Shown piece after piece: positions 1 to 8,129 of a DNA stretch of 64,000 nucleotides. Position 1 is the stretch's first letter. Every line of letters starts with the position of its first letter. The DNA is from Burkholderia diffusa. Its GTDB lineage: Bacteria; Pseudomonadota; Gammaproteobacteria; Burkholderiales; Burkholderiaceae. The DNA lies in NCBI RefSeq assembly GCF_001718315.1, contig NZ_CP013364.1, positions 682,001 to 746,000 of the forward strand, read 5' to 3'. The position numbers were made by a program, and so were the translations under genes. The notes below the pieces were generated by a model. It saw nothing but the letters and a program-made list of their open reading frames with translations, searched no databases and was not told the origin of the DNA.

Positions 1-160
1 ACGCATGGGCGCGCGGATAGATCGGCCGCATGTACGGCTTCAGCAGCCCCGTGCGGCCCATCGCCTCGTGCACCGTCGCCGAGCCGAGCGCGCCGAGCCG
101 TGCGGCGACGTCCTGGTCCGCGCGATGGATGGTGCGGTACACCACGCCGAGTTCAGTCAT
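1..160 (-). CDS. ligK: 4-carboxy-4-hydroxy-2-oxoadipate aldolase, N-terminal part (cut by window edge)
   Basis: Only the first 53 residues lie inside the window; the gene continues past the left edge. The translation begins MTELGVVYRTIHRAD and contains TVHEAMGRTGLLKPYMRPIY, which resembles the N-terminus of RraA-like class II aldolases (LigK/GalC/ProA). These split 4-carboxy-4-hydroxy-2-oxoadipate into pyruvate and oxaloacetate, the last step of gallate and protocatechuate 4,5-cleavage. It starts 2 nt after the stop of the upstream hydratase gene, so the two are almost certainly co-translated. The assignment rests on a short stretch plus operon context. A plain RraA homologue is the main alternative. 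Confidence 0.8.
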   Translation of the reverse strand, partial: MTELGVVYRTIHRADQDVAARLGALGSATVHEAMGRTGLLKPYMRPIYPRAHA

Positions 161-162
161 GA

Positions 163-1188
163 TCAAAGCCCCTTCGCTTTCAGTTGCGCATCCAGGCGCG
201 GATACACGCGCCGGGCATTGCCTTCGTAGATCTTGTGCCGCGCGTCGGCGTCGAGCGACGACGCCTCGATGTATCGCTTCGTGTCGTCGTAGTAGTGACC
301 CGTCTCGGGATCGATGCCGCGCACCGCGCCGATCATCTCGCTCGCGAACAGGATGTTGTCGACCGGAATCACGCCGGTCAGCAGATCGATGCCGGGCTGG
401 TGATACACGCATGTGTCGAAGAACACGTTGTTCAGCAGGTGGTCCTTCAGCAGCGGCTTCTTCAGCTCCTGCGCGAGCCCGCGAAAGCGTCCCCAGTGAT
501 ACGGCACCGCGCCGCCGCCATGCGGAATCACGAAGCGCAGCGTCGGGAAATCACGGAACAGATCGGAGGTCAGGCACTGCATGAAGGCCGTGGTGTCGGC
601 ATTCAGGTAGTGCGCGCCCGTTGTGTGGAAGCACGCGTTACAGCTCGTGCTCACGTGAATCATCGCGGGAATGTCGTACTCGACCATCTTTTCGTAGATC
701 GGGTACCAGTAGCGGTCCGACAGCGGCGGGCTCGTCCAGCGACCGCCGGACGGGTCGGGATTCAGGTTGACCGCGACGTTGCCGTATTCCTCGACGCAGC
801 GCGCGAGTTCCGGAATGCACGTCGCGACATCGACGCCCGGGCTCTGCGGCAGCATCGCGGCCGGCACGAAATGATCGGGAAAGAGCCGATGCACGCGATG
901 GCACAGCTCGTTGCACACGGCTGCCCATGTGCTCGATACCTGGAAATCGCCAATGTGATGGGCCATGAAGCTCGCGCGCGGGCTGAAAATCGTCAGGTCG
1001 AGGCCGCGCTCGCGCATCAGCCGCAGCTGGTTGTGCTCGATCGATTCGCGCAGTTCGTCGTCGCCGATGTTCAGCTCGGCGACCTTCGGCTGCTCGGACG
1101 GACTGCCGAGCGCCGCGACCTGGCGATTGCGCCACGCTTCCAGCGCCTTCGGCGCGGTGGTGTAGTGACCATGAATGTCGATGATCAT
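163..1188 (-). CDS. ligJ: 4-oxalomesaconate hydratase, LigJ-type amidohydrolase
   Basis: 341 residues, opening MIIDIHGHYTTAPKALEAWR with the HxH metal motif of the amidohydrolase superfamily at residues 6-8. Further likely metal or active-site segments are MIHVSTSC and VIPHGGGAVPYHWGR, and the carboxylate-bearing ASEMIGAVRGIDP lies near the C-terminus. LigJ hydrates 4-oxalomesaconate to 4-carboxy-4-hydroxy-2-oxoadipate. ATG 1188 is chosen because GCAGGAG precedes it by 5 nt; an upstream in-frame start at 1221 lacks a comparable site. It lies between the transporter and the aldolase gene in one operon. This is the LigJ (amidohydrolase) lineage and not, as far as I recall, the unrelated GalB hydratase of Pseudomonas putida. 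Confidence 0.86.
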   Translation of the reverse strand: MIIDIHGHYTTAPKALEAWRNRQVAALGSPSEQPKVAELNIGDDELRESIEHNQLRLMRERGLDLTIFSPRASFMAHHIGDFQVSSTWAAVCNELCHRVHRLFPDHFVPAAMLPQSPGVDVATCIPELARCVEEYGNVAVNLNPDPSGGRWTSPPLSDRYWYPIYEKMVEYDIPAMIHVSTSCNACFHTTGAHYLNADTTAFMQCLTSDLFRDFPTLRFVIPHGGGAVPYHWGRFRGLAQELKKPLLKDHLLNNVFFDTCVYHQPGIDLLTGVIPVDNILFASEMIGAVRGIDPETGHYYDDTKRYIEASSLDADARHKIYEGNARRVYPRLDAQLKAKGL

Positions 1189-1261
1189 TGATGCTCCTGC
1201 GTTTGATGATGTGTCCGGCACCCTGCCGACGACCGCGCCGGACGGCGGTGCGCAACGTGGG

Positions 1262-2614
1262 TCAGTGCGCCGGGTTTTCGAGTTCCTGCGGTTCGGGCGC
1301 GGCCGTGTGCTGCGTCGTCATGATCGCGATCGCGGCCAGCGTGGCCGGCACCGCGAGCATCGACAGGATCGCGTCGAACTTCCAGCCGAAGCCGAGCAGC
1401 GCGCCGCCGATTGCCGAGCCGAAGATGCTGCCGAAGCGGCCCATCCCGAGCATCCAGCTCACACCGGTTGCGCGCGCAACGGTCGGATAGCGTCCCGGCG
1501 CATACGCGTTCAGCCCCGTCTGCGCGCCGCTCATGCAGAAGCCGGCCGCGAACACCAGCAGCGCGAGCGACGACGACAGCGCGCCAGCCCACGCGAGCAC
1601 GGCCACGCACAGCCCGCCGCCGAGATATGCGGCGCCGATCACCGGCGCCGGCCGCACGCGGTCCATCAGCCAGCCCACGCCGATCGCGCCGATCGTGCCA
1701 CCGATCTGGAACATCGCGGTCACGTTCGCGGCCGTGCTGACGGACAGGCCCGCGTCCTTGATCAGCGTCGGCAGCCAGCCGGTCAGCAGGTAGATCACCA
1801 GCAAGCCCATGAAGTAGGTGATCCACAATGACAGCGTGACGCGGCCATAGCCTTGCGAGAACAGTACGCCGATCGGCTTGCGCGTCGGCAGCGGCGGCTC
1901 GTTCGACACGAACGTCTCGTTGCCGCTGAATTGCCCGCCGCACACGCGGTTCAGCAACGCGCCGATGCGTTGCGACGGCGCGCCGCGCACGGCCAGCAGC
2001 CGCGCCGATTCGGGCAGCAGCCAAAGCTGAAGCGGAATCAGCAGCAGCGGCAGCGCGCCGCCGAACAGCAGCACGGAGCGCCAGCCGTGCAGCGGAATCA
2101 GCCAGCCGGCGACGAAACCGATCAGCGCCGAGCCGAGGTTGAAGCCGGTAAACATCACGGTGATCATCAGCGCGCGCATCCGCTGCGGTGCGTACTCCGA
2201 CAACAACGTCGTCGTGTTCGGCATCGCCGCGCCCAGACCGATGCCGGTCAGCAGCCGAAGCATCGCCATCTGGAACGGCGAGTGAGCGTGCGCAGTCAAG
2301 ATCGTGAACACGCCGAACAGGAACACCGACGCGATCAGCACGCGCTTGCGCCCGAACCGGTCGGCGCTCGGGCCGGCCAGCAGCGCGCCGATCACGAGAC
2401 CGATCGGCGCCGCGCTCATCACGAGACCGAATTCAGGCCGCGAGATCGCCCAGTCGCGAATCACCGAAGGCGCAACGAACCCCATGATCGCGACGTCCAT
2501 CCCGTCGGCGATCACGACGAGGCAGCACAGCACGACCAGCAACCACTGGTAGCGCGACACCGGCCTCTCGTCGATGAATGCCTTGATGTCGATTGTCTGT
2601 CCACTGTCCATCAT
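1262..2614 (-). CDS. galT: MFS aromatic-acid:H+ symporter, probable gallate importer
   Basis: 450 residues with about 12 hydrophobic segments in the inner membrane. The N-terminal block GMDVAIMGFVAPSVIRDW and the loop GPSADRFGRKRVL (MFS motif A) place it in the AAHS (aromatic acid:H+ symporter) family with PcaK, BenK and GalT. The start is ATG 2614 or the adjacent ATG 2611; AGGAG lies 5 and 8 nt upstream respectively. It sits between the dioxygenase and hydratase genes of the gallate operon, so gallate or a related trihydroxybenzoate is the likely substrate. Substrate is inferred from position only. Confidence 0.82.
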   Translation of the reverse strand: MMDSGQTIDIKAFIDERPVSRYQWLLVVLCCLVVIADGMDVAIMGFVAPSVIRDWAISRPEFGLVMSAAPIGLVIGALLAGPSADRFGRKRVLIASVFLFGVFTILTAHAHSPFQMAMLRLLTGIGLGAAMPNTTTLLSEYAPQRMRALMITVMFTGFNLGSALIGFVAGWLIPLHGWRSVLLFGGALPLLLIPLQLWLLPESARLLAVRGAPSQRIGALLNRVCGGQFSGNETFVSNEPPLPTRKPIGVLFSQGYGRVTLSLWITYFMGLLVIYLLTGWLPTLIKDAGLSVSTAANVTAMFQIGGTIGAIGVGWLMDRVRPAPVIGAAYLGGGLCVAVLAWAGALSSSLALLVFAAGFCMSGAQTGLNAYAPGRYPTVARATGVSWMLGMGRFGSIFGSAIGGALLGFGWKFDAILSMLAVPATLAAIAIMTTQHTAAPEPQELENPAH

Positions 2615-2735
2615 GACTCTCCTGTCTCCTTGTCGACGATCGGTTTATCGATTCGTCATCCTATTTATATAGCCTGATGCGATGCCGAACTTCCGGCCAC
2701 GAAGGCGCCGTGATCCCGCGCGCCTTCGTCATGCG

Positions 2736-4040
2736 TCAGGAGTTGTGCGGCTTGTCCGCGTCGTCCCAGCCCAGGGGCCCGGCGCTCTTGCCGGCCACCG
2801 AATACAGCGCACCCGGCGCGTTGCGCGTGCGCTGGAACGCCTCCAGCGATTCGCCGCGCATCGCCGCGTAGATATGCAGGTTCGATACGCCCGTCACCGC
2901 ACCGAGCTTCTCCAGCAGGAAGAAGATCACGCCGTAGCGCAGCAGACCGAGCCAGTCGCGTCGGCGGATCAGGTCGCGCTCCGCCGTGTCGAGGCCCGCA
3001 GCTTCGAAACTCGCGTCGGGGTCGCTCAGGAACTGCGCGCGATGCGCGGGCTCGATCATCCTGTGCAGATAGTCGTTGATCCGGTACGCGCGGACCGCGC
3101 GCTCGATCGTGAACGGGTAGGTGCCCTGCAGTTGCTCGACGCCGGCGAGCTCCGCCGCCATCCGTTGTCGATGGCGTTCGGCCGCCGCCTCATCAACGTC
3201 GGTGTCGGCCGGCTCGTAGACAGCCGTTGCAATGCCCGTCATCGACGGCAGGTAGTAGCTGCGGTGGCGGCACACGACGCCGGCCGGCAACGCACCGCGC
3301 ATCGTGAGCCACATCACGACCTCGGCGCCTTCGAAGCCGCCGAGCGTCGCATATTCGCCGAGCGGCATCCCGGCCAGGCGCTCCGGGTCGTCCTGAAGCA
3401 GATCGAGAAAGCGCGCATCCCATTCGGGGTTGTTGAAACCGGAACGCTCGCCGTGCACCTGATGCGACAGTCCGCCGGTCGCGACGATCGCAACGCGCAG
3501 GTCCTCCGGATAGCTCTCGATGGCGCGCCTCAGTGCCTGCCCGAGCCGATAGAAGCGGCGCGCGGACGGCACCGGCAACTGCAGCACGCCCATTTGCAGC
3601 GGCACGAGCTGCACCGGCCAGTCGGGACGATGCGGGCACAGCACCGACAGCGGCGAGAAACAGCCGTGGTCGAGCGGCTTGTTCTGGAAGAACGACATGT
3701 CGAACTCGTCGGCCATCAGCGACTGGCCGATATGCGCGGCCAGCATCGGGTGACCGGCGATCGGCGGCAGGTCTCGCGCGCCACCGCCTTCGTCCGCCGG
3801 ATGCCACTGCGGCCCGACGCCGAGCGCGAACGCCGAATAGTGATCGAAGAAGAACGACGTCACGTGATCGTTGTAGATGAACAGCAGCACGTCGGGTCGT
3901 TTTTCGGCGAGCCACGCGCTCAGCGGCGCGAAGTTCTCGAAGATCGGCGCCCAGACGGGATCGTCGTGCTTGTTCTTGTCGAACGCGAACCCGATCGTGG
4001 GAGTGTGGGAGGCCGCGATGCCTCCGATGATCCGTGCCAT
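2736..4040 (-). CDS. galA: Gallate dioxygenase (fused LigB-LigA type extradiol dioxygenase)
   Basis: 434 residues. The N-terminal two thirds is a LigB-type Fe(II) extradiol dioxygenase domain: ARIIGGIAASHTPTIGFAFD carries the first Fe-ligand His, and YNDHVTSFFFDHYSAFALG and TGGLSHQVHGERSG are typical of the family. The last 120 residues (YPFTIERAVRAYRINDYL onward) match the small LigA subunit. A single chain carrying both domains is the architecture of GalA and DesB gallate dioxygenases, unlike the two-subunit LigAB. The reaction opens the gallate ring to 4-oxalomesaconate. ATG 4040 is used because MARIIGGI is the canonical N-terminus; the longer frame upstream is non-coding in character. Confidence 0.9.
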   Translation of the reverse strand: MARIIGGIAASHTPTIGFAFDKNKHDDPVWAPIFENFAPLSAWLAEKRPDVLLFIYNDHVTSFFFDHYSAFALGVGPQWHPADEGGGARDLPPIAGHPMLAAHIGQSLMADEFDMSFFQNKPLDHGCFSPLSVLCPHRPDWPVQLVPLQMGVLQLPVPSARRFYRLGQALRRAIESYPEDLRVAIVATGGLSHQVHGERSGFNNPEWDARFLDLLQDDPERLAGMPLGEYATLGGFEGAEVVMWLTMRGALPAGVVCRHRSYYLPSMTGIATAVYEPADTDVDEAAAERHRQRMAAELAGVEQLQGTYPFTIERAVRAYRINDYLHRMIEPAHRAQFLSDPDASFEAAGLDTAERDLIRRRDWLGLLRYGVIFFLLEKLGAVTGVSNLHIYAAMRGESLEAFQRTRNAPGALYSVAGKSAGPLGWDDADKPHNS

Positions 4041-4114
4041 GCCAATGCTCCTTCGTGATGCTCGAATGCGGTCCGGCCTCGCGGTCCGCCCCTGATGAAT
4101 GCGTGCGCGTACGC

Positions 4115-4657
4115 TTACGAGGCGCGGCCGTACGGCTGCGGCGCGAGACAGCGCTTGACGACCAGCGCGAGCGGCACGGCGAAGACGAAATGCGACATGA
4201 ACCCGCCGATGATCACGTTCGGGTCGAAATAGTTCGGGTGATTGCTCGACGCGATCATGATCAGCGCGTGCATCACGATCCACGCGACGATCGCGAAGAA
4301 CAGCGCGACGAACGTCGCCTCGAAGCCGCGCCGGCGAAACCACGGCCAGATCGCTGCGAACACGATGCCCCACGACAATGCGAACGCGAAGTGGATCGCG
4401 GTGCCGATGAAGTACGCGCCGATGCCCAGCGCATCCTGTGCGGCCTTGCCGAACACGAGCCCCGTCGCGTTGCGCGGAATGCCGGCGAGCGGCATCAGGT
4501 GCTGCGCGCCGACCCAGACGAGCGCCTCGTAGACCCAGATCAGCACCGCCCCCGCGAGGCCGCCGCGAATCCCCGCGCGTACCGTGTCGGCAAACGTCGT
4601 GCTGTCCTGCGCTGCCTGCGCCGTTCCGCGTGCTCCGATGATGTGCTGCTGTCCCAT
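4115..4657 (-). CDS. YagU-like inner-membrane protein in gallate operon
   Basis: 180 residues with about four transmembrane helices (LAGAVLIWVYEALVWVGAQ, IGTAIHFAFALSWGIVFAAI, TFVALFFAIVAWIVMHALI and IGGFMSHFVFAVPLALVV). Layout and length resemble the DUF1440/YagU family, but I identify it only from pattern. It is the first gene of the gallate operon, 74 nt before galA, and has no obvious enzymatic motif. It could assist uptake or stress tolerance during gallate use; that is inference. The Shine-Dalgarno before ATG 4657 is weak. Confidence 0.7.
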   Translation of the reverse strand: MGQQHIIGARGTAQAAQDSTTFADTVRAGIRGGLAGAVLIWVYEALVWVGAQHLMPLAGIPRNATGLVFGKAAQDALGIGAYFIGTAIHFAFALSWGIVFAAIWPWFRRRGFEATFVALFFAIVAWIVMHALIMIASSNHPNYFDPNVIIGGFMSHFVFAVPLALVVKRCLAPQPYGRAS

Positions 4658-5130
4658 TGCGCTGCCTCGTTCGTGAATGCGGGCGCCGCGCTTCGCGCAA
4701 CCCCCTTTGTGATCGGACGAACAATGAATCAGATGGCGGCCCGATGCGCCGGCAACCGCGTGCTTGCAGTCACTGGAACCGAAATTACTCATTCGGCAGT
4801 GGTGCGAGACAGTCAGGGTAAACCCTTTAATTGCAGCGAAACGGCATATCCAACACGCTTTCAGCCAGCATGCGAACAGCGCCGCCGATGTCTGGAACGC
4901 CCGCCGGGCATGGCGCTCGCGGATGGAGACGCGCTGGATCGCTGATCGGGACCCGTTGCCCGTCGATTCACGATCGATAAATAAAACAGATATCTGGATA
5001 AGCACGACGCAAGCTCTGCCGCCGCCGTTCCGGTAAAGTCGATCAACCCGCTTCGCCGCTGGCGCGGCCCGCGCGGATGCACGCAAGTCATGCGCGATCG
5101 CCGCCGCGGCGCACACCGCCCGACCGACTC
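4658..5130. other. Divergent intergenic region between gallate operon and its LysR gene
   Basis: 473 nt without a convincing gene. It must hold the promoters of the leftward gallate operon and the rightward LysR gene. The segment near 4975-5005 is locally A/T-rich. I could not pick out a unique T-N11-A LysR box. Confidence 0.5.
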
Positions 5131-6390
5131 ATGGACAACACCGAACTCCCGAACCTCGCCTGCCTGTATGCGGCGCAGCGCGTTGCCGAAACCGGCAGCG
5201 TAAGCCGCGCCGCCGCCACGCTGTTTCGCGCGCAATCGGCGGTCACGCGCGCGGTGCAGGAACTCGAAACGTCCCTCGGCGAATCGCTGTTCGATCGCAA
5301 GCCATCGGGCATGCTCGCGACGCCGGTCGGGCGCGCGGTGCTGAAACGCGGTGAGCGCGTGTTCGCCGAACTCGGCGCGCTCGCGAGCTGGTGTGCGCTG
5401 CGCCAGTCGCGCCGCCGCGCATCGGCCGAAGGCGGCCTGCCCGCGTATCTGCTCAACACGCGGCGGCTCCAGCTGTTCTCGACGCTTGCGCGGCATCGGC
5501 ACATGCCCAGCGCCGCGCGCGCGCTCGGCGTCACGCAGCCGGCCGTCAGCAGCGCGATCCGGATTCTCGAAAACGGCGCGGGTTTCGCGCTGTTCCATCG
5601 TCATCCGCGCGGCCTGCTGCTCACGACCGACGGCGAGGCGTTTCTGCTTCATGTGCGGCGCGCGCTGAACGAATTGCGGCACGTCGCCGACGACGTCGCC
5701 GCGCTGCACGGCAGCATCCAGGGTATCGTGACCGTCGGTGCGCTGCCGCTCGGCCGCACGCTGATCCTGCCCGAAGCGGTGGCGCGTGTCGTCACGCGAT
5801 TTCCCAAGGTGCGCGTGATCACCGACGAAAGCGCATACGAGGCGCTCGTCGCCGGCGTGCGCGCGGGCGACATCGACTTCATCCTCGGTGCGTTGCGCGC
5901 GAGCGATCCGGCGAGCGACCTCGAGAACGAGCGGTTGATGTCCGAGAACCTCGTCGTGCTCGCGCGGCACGATCACCCGCTCGCTGGCGCGCGCGACCTC
6001 CGGCTCGCGAGCCTCGCCGGCGCGCAATGGATCCTGCCGCGCAGCCATTCGCCCGCGCGCGGCCTGTTCGAATCGCTGTTCCGGCGCATGAAGCTCAAGC
6101 CGCCGATGCCGACCGTCGAGAGTGCCGACCTCGCAGTGATTCGCGGCCTGCTGCTGCATAGCGACATGCTCGCGGTGCTGTCCGCGCAGCAACTGCGCTA
6201 CGAATGCGACGCCGGGCTGCTGGCCGTCTTCGACGTGCCGATGCGCGAAACGACCCGCGACATCGGACTGATGACGCGCACCGGCAGCCCACCGTCGCCG
6301 GCCGCGCGCGCGTTGATCGACGCGATACGCATCGTCGCGACCGAGGTCGCGCGTACACCGCACACCGCCGCTGCGGCCGTCGCGCGATAA
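5131..6390 (+). CDS. LysR-family regulator with two N-terminal HTH domains (probable gallate regulator)
   Basis: 419 residues, about 110 longer than a standard LysR protein. There are two LysR-type winged helices in tandem. The first is at about residues 8-68 (VSRAAATLFRAQSAVTRAVQ). The second is at about 110-170 (MPSAARALGVTQPAVSSAIR) and has the more canonical TQPAVSSAIRILE recognition helix. A normal substrate-binding domain follows from about residue 195 (GIVTVGALPLGRTLILPEA). ATG 5131 opens the usual MDNTELPNLACLYAAQ start; the upstream ATG at 5077 has no supporting features. Its divergent position suggests it controls the gallate genes. The effector is unknown. Confidence 0.85.
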   Translation: MDNTELPNLACLYAAQRVAETGSVSRAAATLFRAQSAVTRAVQELETSLGESLFDRKPSGMLATPVGRAVLKRGERVFAELGALASWCALRQSRRRASAEGGLPAYLLNTRRLQLFSTLARHRHMPSAARALGVTQPAVSSAIRILENGAGFALFHRHPRGLLLTTDGEAFLLHVRRALNELRHVADDVAALHGSIQGIVTVGALPLGRTLILPEAVARVVTRFPKVRVITDESAYEALVAGVRAGDIDFILGALRASDPASDLENERLMSENLVVLARHDHPLAGARDLRLASLAGAQWILPRSHSPARGLFESLFRRMKLKPPMPTVESADLAVIRGLLLHSDMLAVLSAQQLRYECDAGLLAVFDVPMRETTRDIGLMTRTGSPPSPAARALIDAIRIVATEVARTPHTAAAAVAR

Positions 6391-6548
6391 GTAAAGCGCA
6401 TGGCGCCTGCGCCCGATTCGCATCGCACCGGTCGCATCCGTTGCCCCACAATGCAATCAATACACGGCGCCGTGTGCGACCGATGCGCGTAGCCGCCATA
6501 AGGCATTGCGATACCGCCCGCGCATCACACATCCGAGGAGCGACACGC

Positions 6549-7466
6549 ATGATCGACCCGGCAATTTCCTTCATTGGTTTCGGCGAAGCCGGTGGCCTGC
6601 TCGGCGGCGCGCTGGCCGCCCGCGCCGTGCGCGTGACGATGTACGACCGGCAACTCGACGATGCACGGTCGGCGCCCGCGATGCGCGACAAGGCCGCGCG
6701 CCTGCACGTCGAAGCCGCGTCTTCGCTCGTCGCCGCGATCCGCGACGCGCGCTGGATCGTGTCGGCCGTCACGGCATCGTCCGACGCGGAAGTCGCGGCG
6801 GCGGTCGCCACGCACATCCGCCCCGGACAGACCTTCGTCGACATCAACTCGGTATCGCCCGCGCTGAAGCAGCATGGCCAGCGGCTGATCGAAGCCGCCG
6901 GCGGCCGCTACGTCGAAGCGGCGGTGATGGCGCCCGTACCGCCGCACGGCCTGGCCGTGCCGATGCTGCTGGCCGGCCCGGCGGCCGAAGCGGTCTCGCT
7001 CGAGCTGAACGCGCTCGGCTTCGATGCGCAGGCCGTATCGACCCGCGTCGGCGTGGCGTCGGCGGCCAAGATGTGCCGCAGCGTGATGATCAAGGGGATC
7101 GAGGCGCTGACTGTGGAATGCCTTGGCGCCGCACGCGCATACGGCGCCGACGCACTCGTGCTCGCGTCGCTGCGGCAGACCTTCGACACGTTCGCGACGT
7201 TGCCCGACCTGCCCGGCTACCTGATCGGCCGCGTCGCCGAGCATGGCCGCCGGCGCGCGGCGGAGATGCGCGAAGTGTGCGACACGTTGCGAGAAGGCGG
7301 CGTCGCGCCGGAGATGAGCGACGCATGCGCACGCGTGCAGGATGGATTCATCGACAGGATGGCCGCCCGCGGGCTCGACTACCACGCGCTGCTGCCGTTC
7401 GACTGGCAGCAGGTACTCGACCGGCTCGATGACCGGTTGCCGTCGGCACCGGCCTCCGGCGACTGA
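6549..7466 (+). CDS. NAD(P)-dependent beta-hydroxyacid dehydrogenase-like protein (DUF1932 C-terminal type)
   Basis: 305 residues. It starts with the Rossmann motif ISFIGFGEAGGLLGGAL (GxGxxG variant) and has the FVDINSVSPALKQ segment of the 6-phosphogluconate/3-hydroxyisobutyrate dehydrogenase superfamily. SAAKMCRSVMIKGIEAL carries the expected catalytic Lys and the start of the helical C-terminal domain (DUF1932 type). ATG 6549 is preceded by GAGGAG at a good distance. It follows the double-HTH LysR gene in the same direction, 158 nt away, and may act on a side product of gallate catabolism. The substrate is not deducible. Confidence 0.82.
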   Translation: MIDPAISFIGFGEAGGLLGGALAARAVRVTMYDRQLDDARSAPAMRDKAARLHVEAASSLVAAIRDARWIVSAVTASSDAEVAAAVATHIRPGQTFVDINSVSPALKQHGQRLIEAAGGRYVEAAVMAPVPPHGLAVPMLLAGPAAEAVSLELNALGFDAQAVSTRVGVASAAKMCRSVMIKGIEALTVECLGAARAYGADALVLASLRQTFDTFATLPDLPGYLIGRVAEHGRRRAAEMREVCDTLREGGVAPEMSDACARVQDGFIDRMAARGLDYHALLPFDWQQVLDRLDDRLPSAPASGD

Positions 7467-7484
7467 CGCGCGATCGCGACCGCC

Positions 7485-8051
7485 CTATCGCTGCGCCCGC
7501 TCCACGTGCGGCAACGCCGCCGCGAACGCTGCGTCGATGAACCGTATCACGTCGTCGAGCGACGAAGTGCAGGTCGCGCCCGCGGCAAGTTCCCGAAACG
7601 CGCCGTCCGGCCCGAGGCAGATGAGCGGCTTGCGCCAGCGCCGCGCGAGCGCGATCTCCTCGGCCGTTCCGTGCCCGCCGGGCAGCGCGACGATCAGGTC
7701 GCTGCTCAGCACGTTCACGTAGTTGCGGTTGATGGTGTGCGGATCGGCGCCCGGTTCGCGGCGCGGCAGCGGCGTGAGGATCGGTATCTCGACGAACGGA
7801 TGCGGATAGCCGTCGAGCGGCACGAAGCCCGCGTGCGGATCGGCCCGCGTCGGCACGATGCCGATCGACCGGCCGGCCCGTCCCGGCACGCCGGCGAACG
7901 CACGCGCGACCGCCAGCATCACGCCCTGGCCGCCGCCCGTCAGCAGGTTGAAGCCTGCCTGCGCGAGCCATGCGCCGAGCGGCTCGGAAAACGCGAGCCA
8001 TGGCTCCTTGCCCGAGCCCATCACGCCGATCGTTCGGTTGTTGAGTTGCAT
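7485..8051 (-). CDS. LOG-family / SLOG-fold protein
   Basis: 188 residues with the two LOG signatures: LTGGGQGVMLAVARA near the N-terminus and LPGGHGTAEEIALARRW, the PGGxGTxxE motif. Family members include cytokinin-activating phosphoribohydrolases and nucleotide-binding carrier-like proteins. The long insertion between the motifs (PTRADPHAGFVPLDGY) is seen in the TIGR00725-like branch rather than in classic LOG enzymes. The gene is convergent with the dehydrogenase gene (18 nt between stops) and lies downstream of an MFS gene in the same direction (78 nt). A ribohydrolase or ligand-sensing role is possible. Confidence 0.75.
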   Translation of the reverse strand: MQLNNRTIGVMGSGKEPWLAFSEPLGAWLAQAGFNLLTGGGQGVMLAVARAFAGVPGRAGRSIGIVPTRADPHAGFVPLDGYPHPFVEIPILTPLPRREPGADPHTINRNYVNVLSSDLIVALPGGHGTAEEIALARRWRKPLICLGPDGAFRELAAGATCTSSLDDVIRFIDAAFAAALPHVERAQR

Positions 8052-8129
8052 CTTGAATTCCGGTGATGAATTCGAATTGAACCGCGACGTGGCGCCGAGT
8101 CGCGATACCCGGCGCCACGCCGCGCATCG

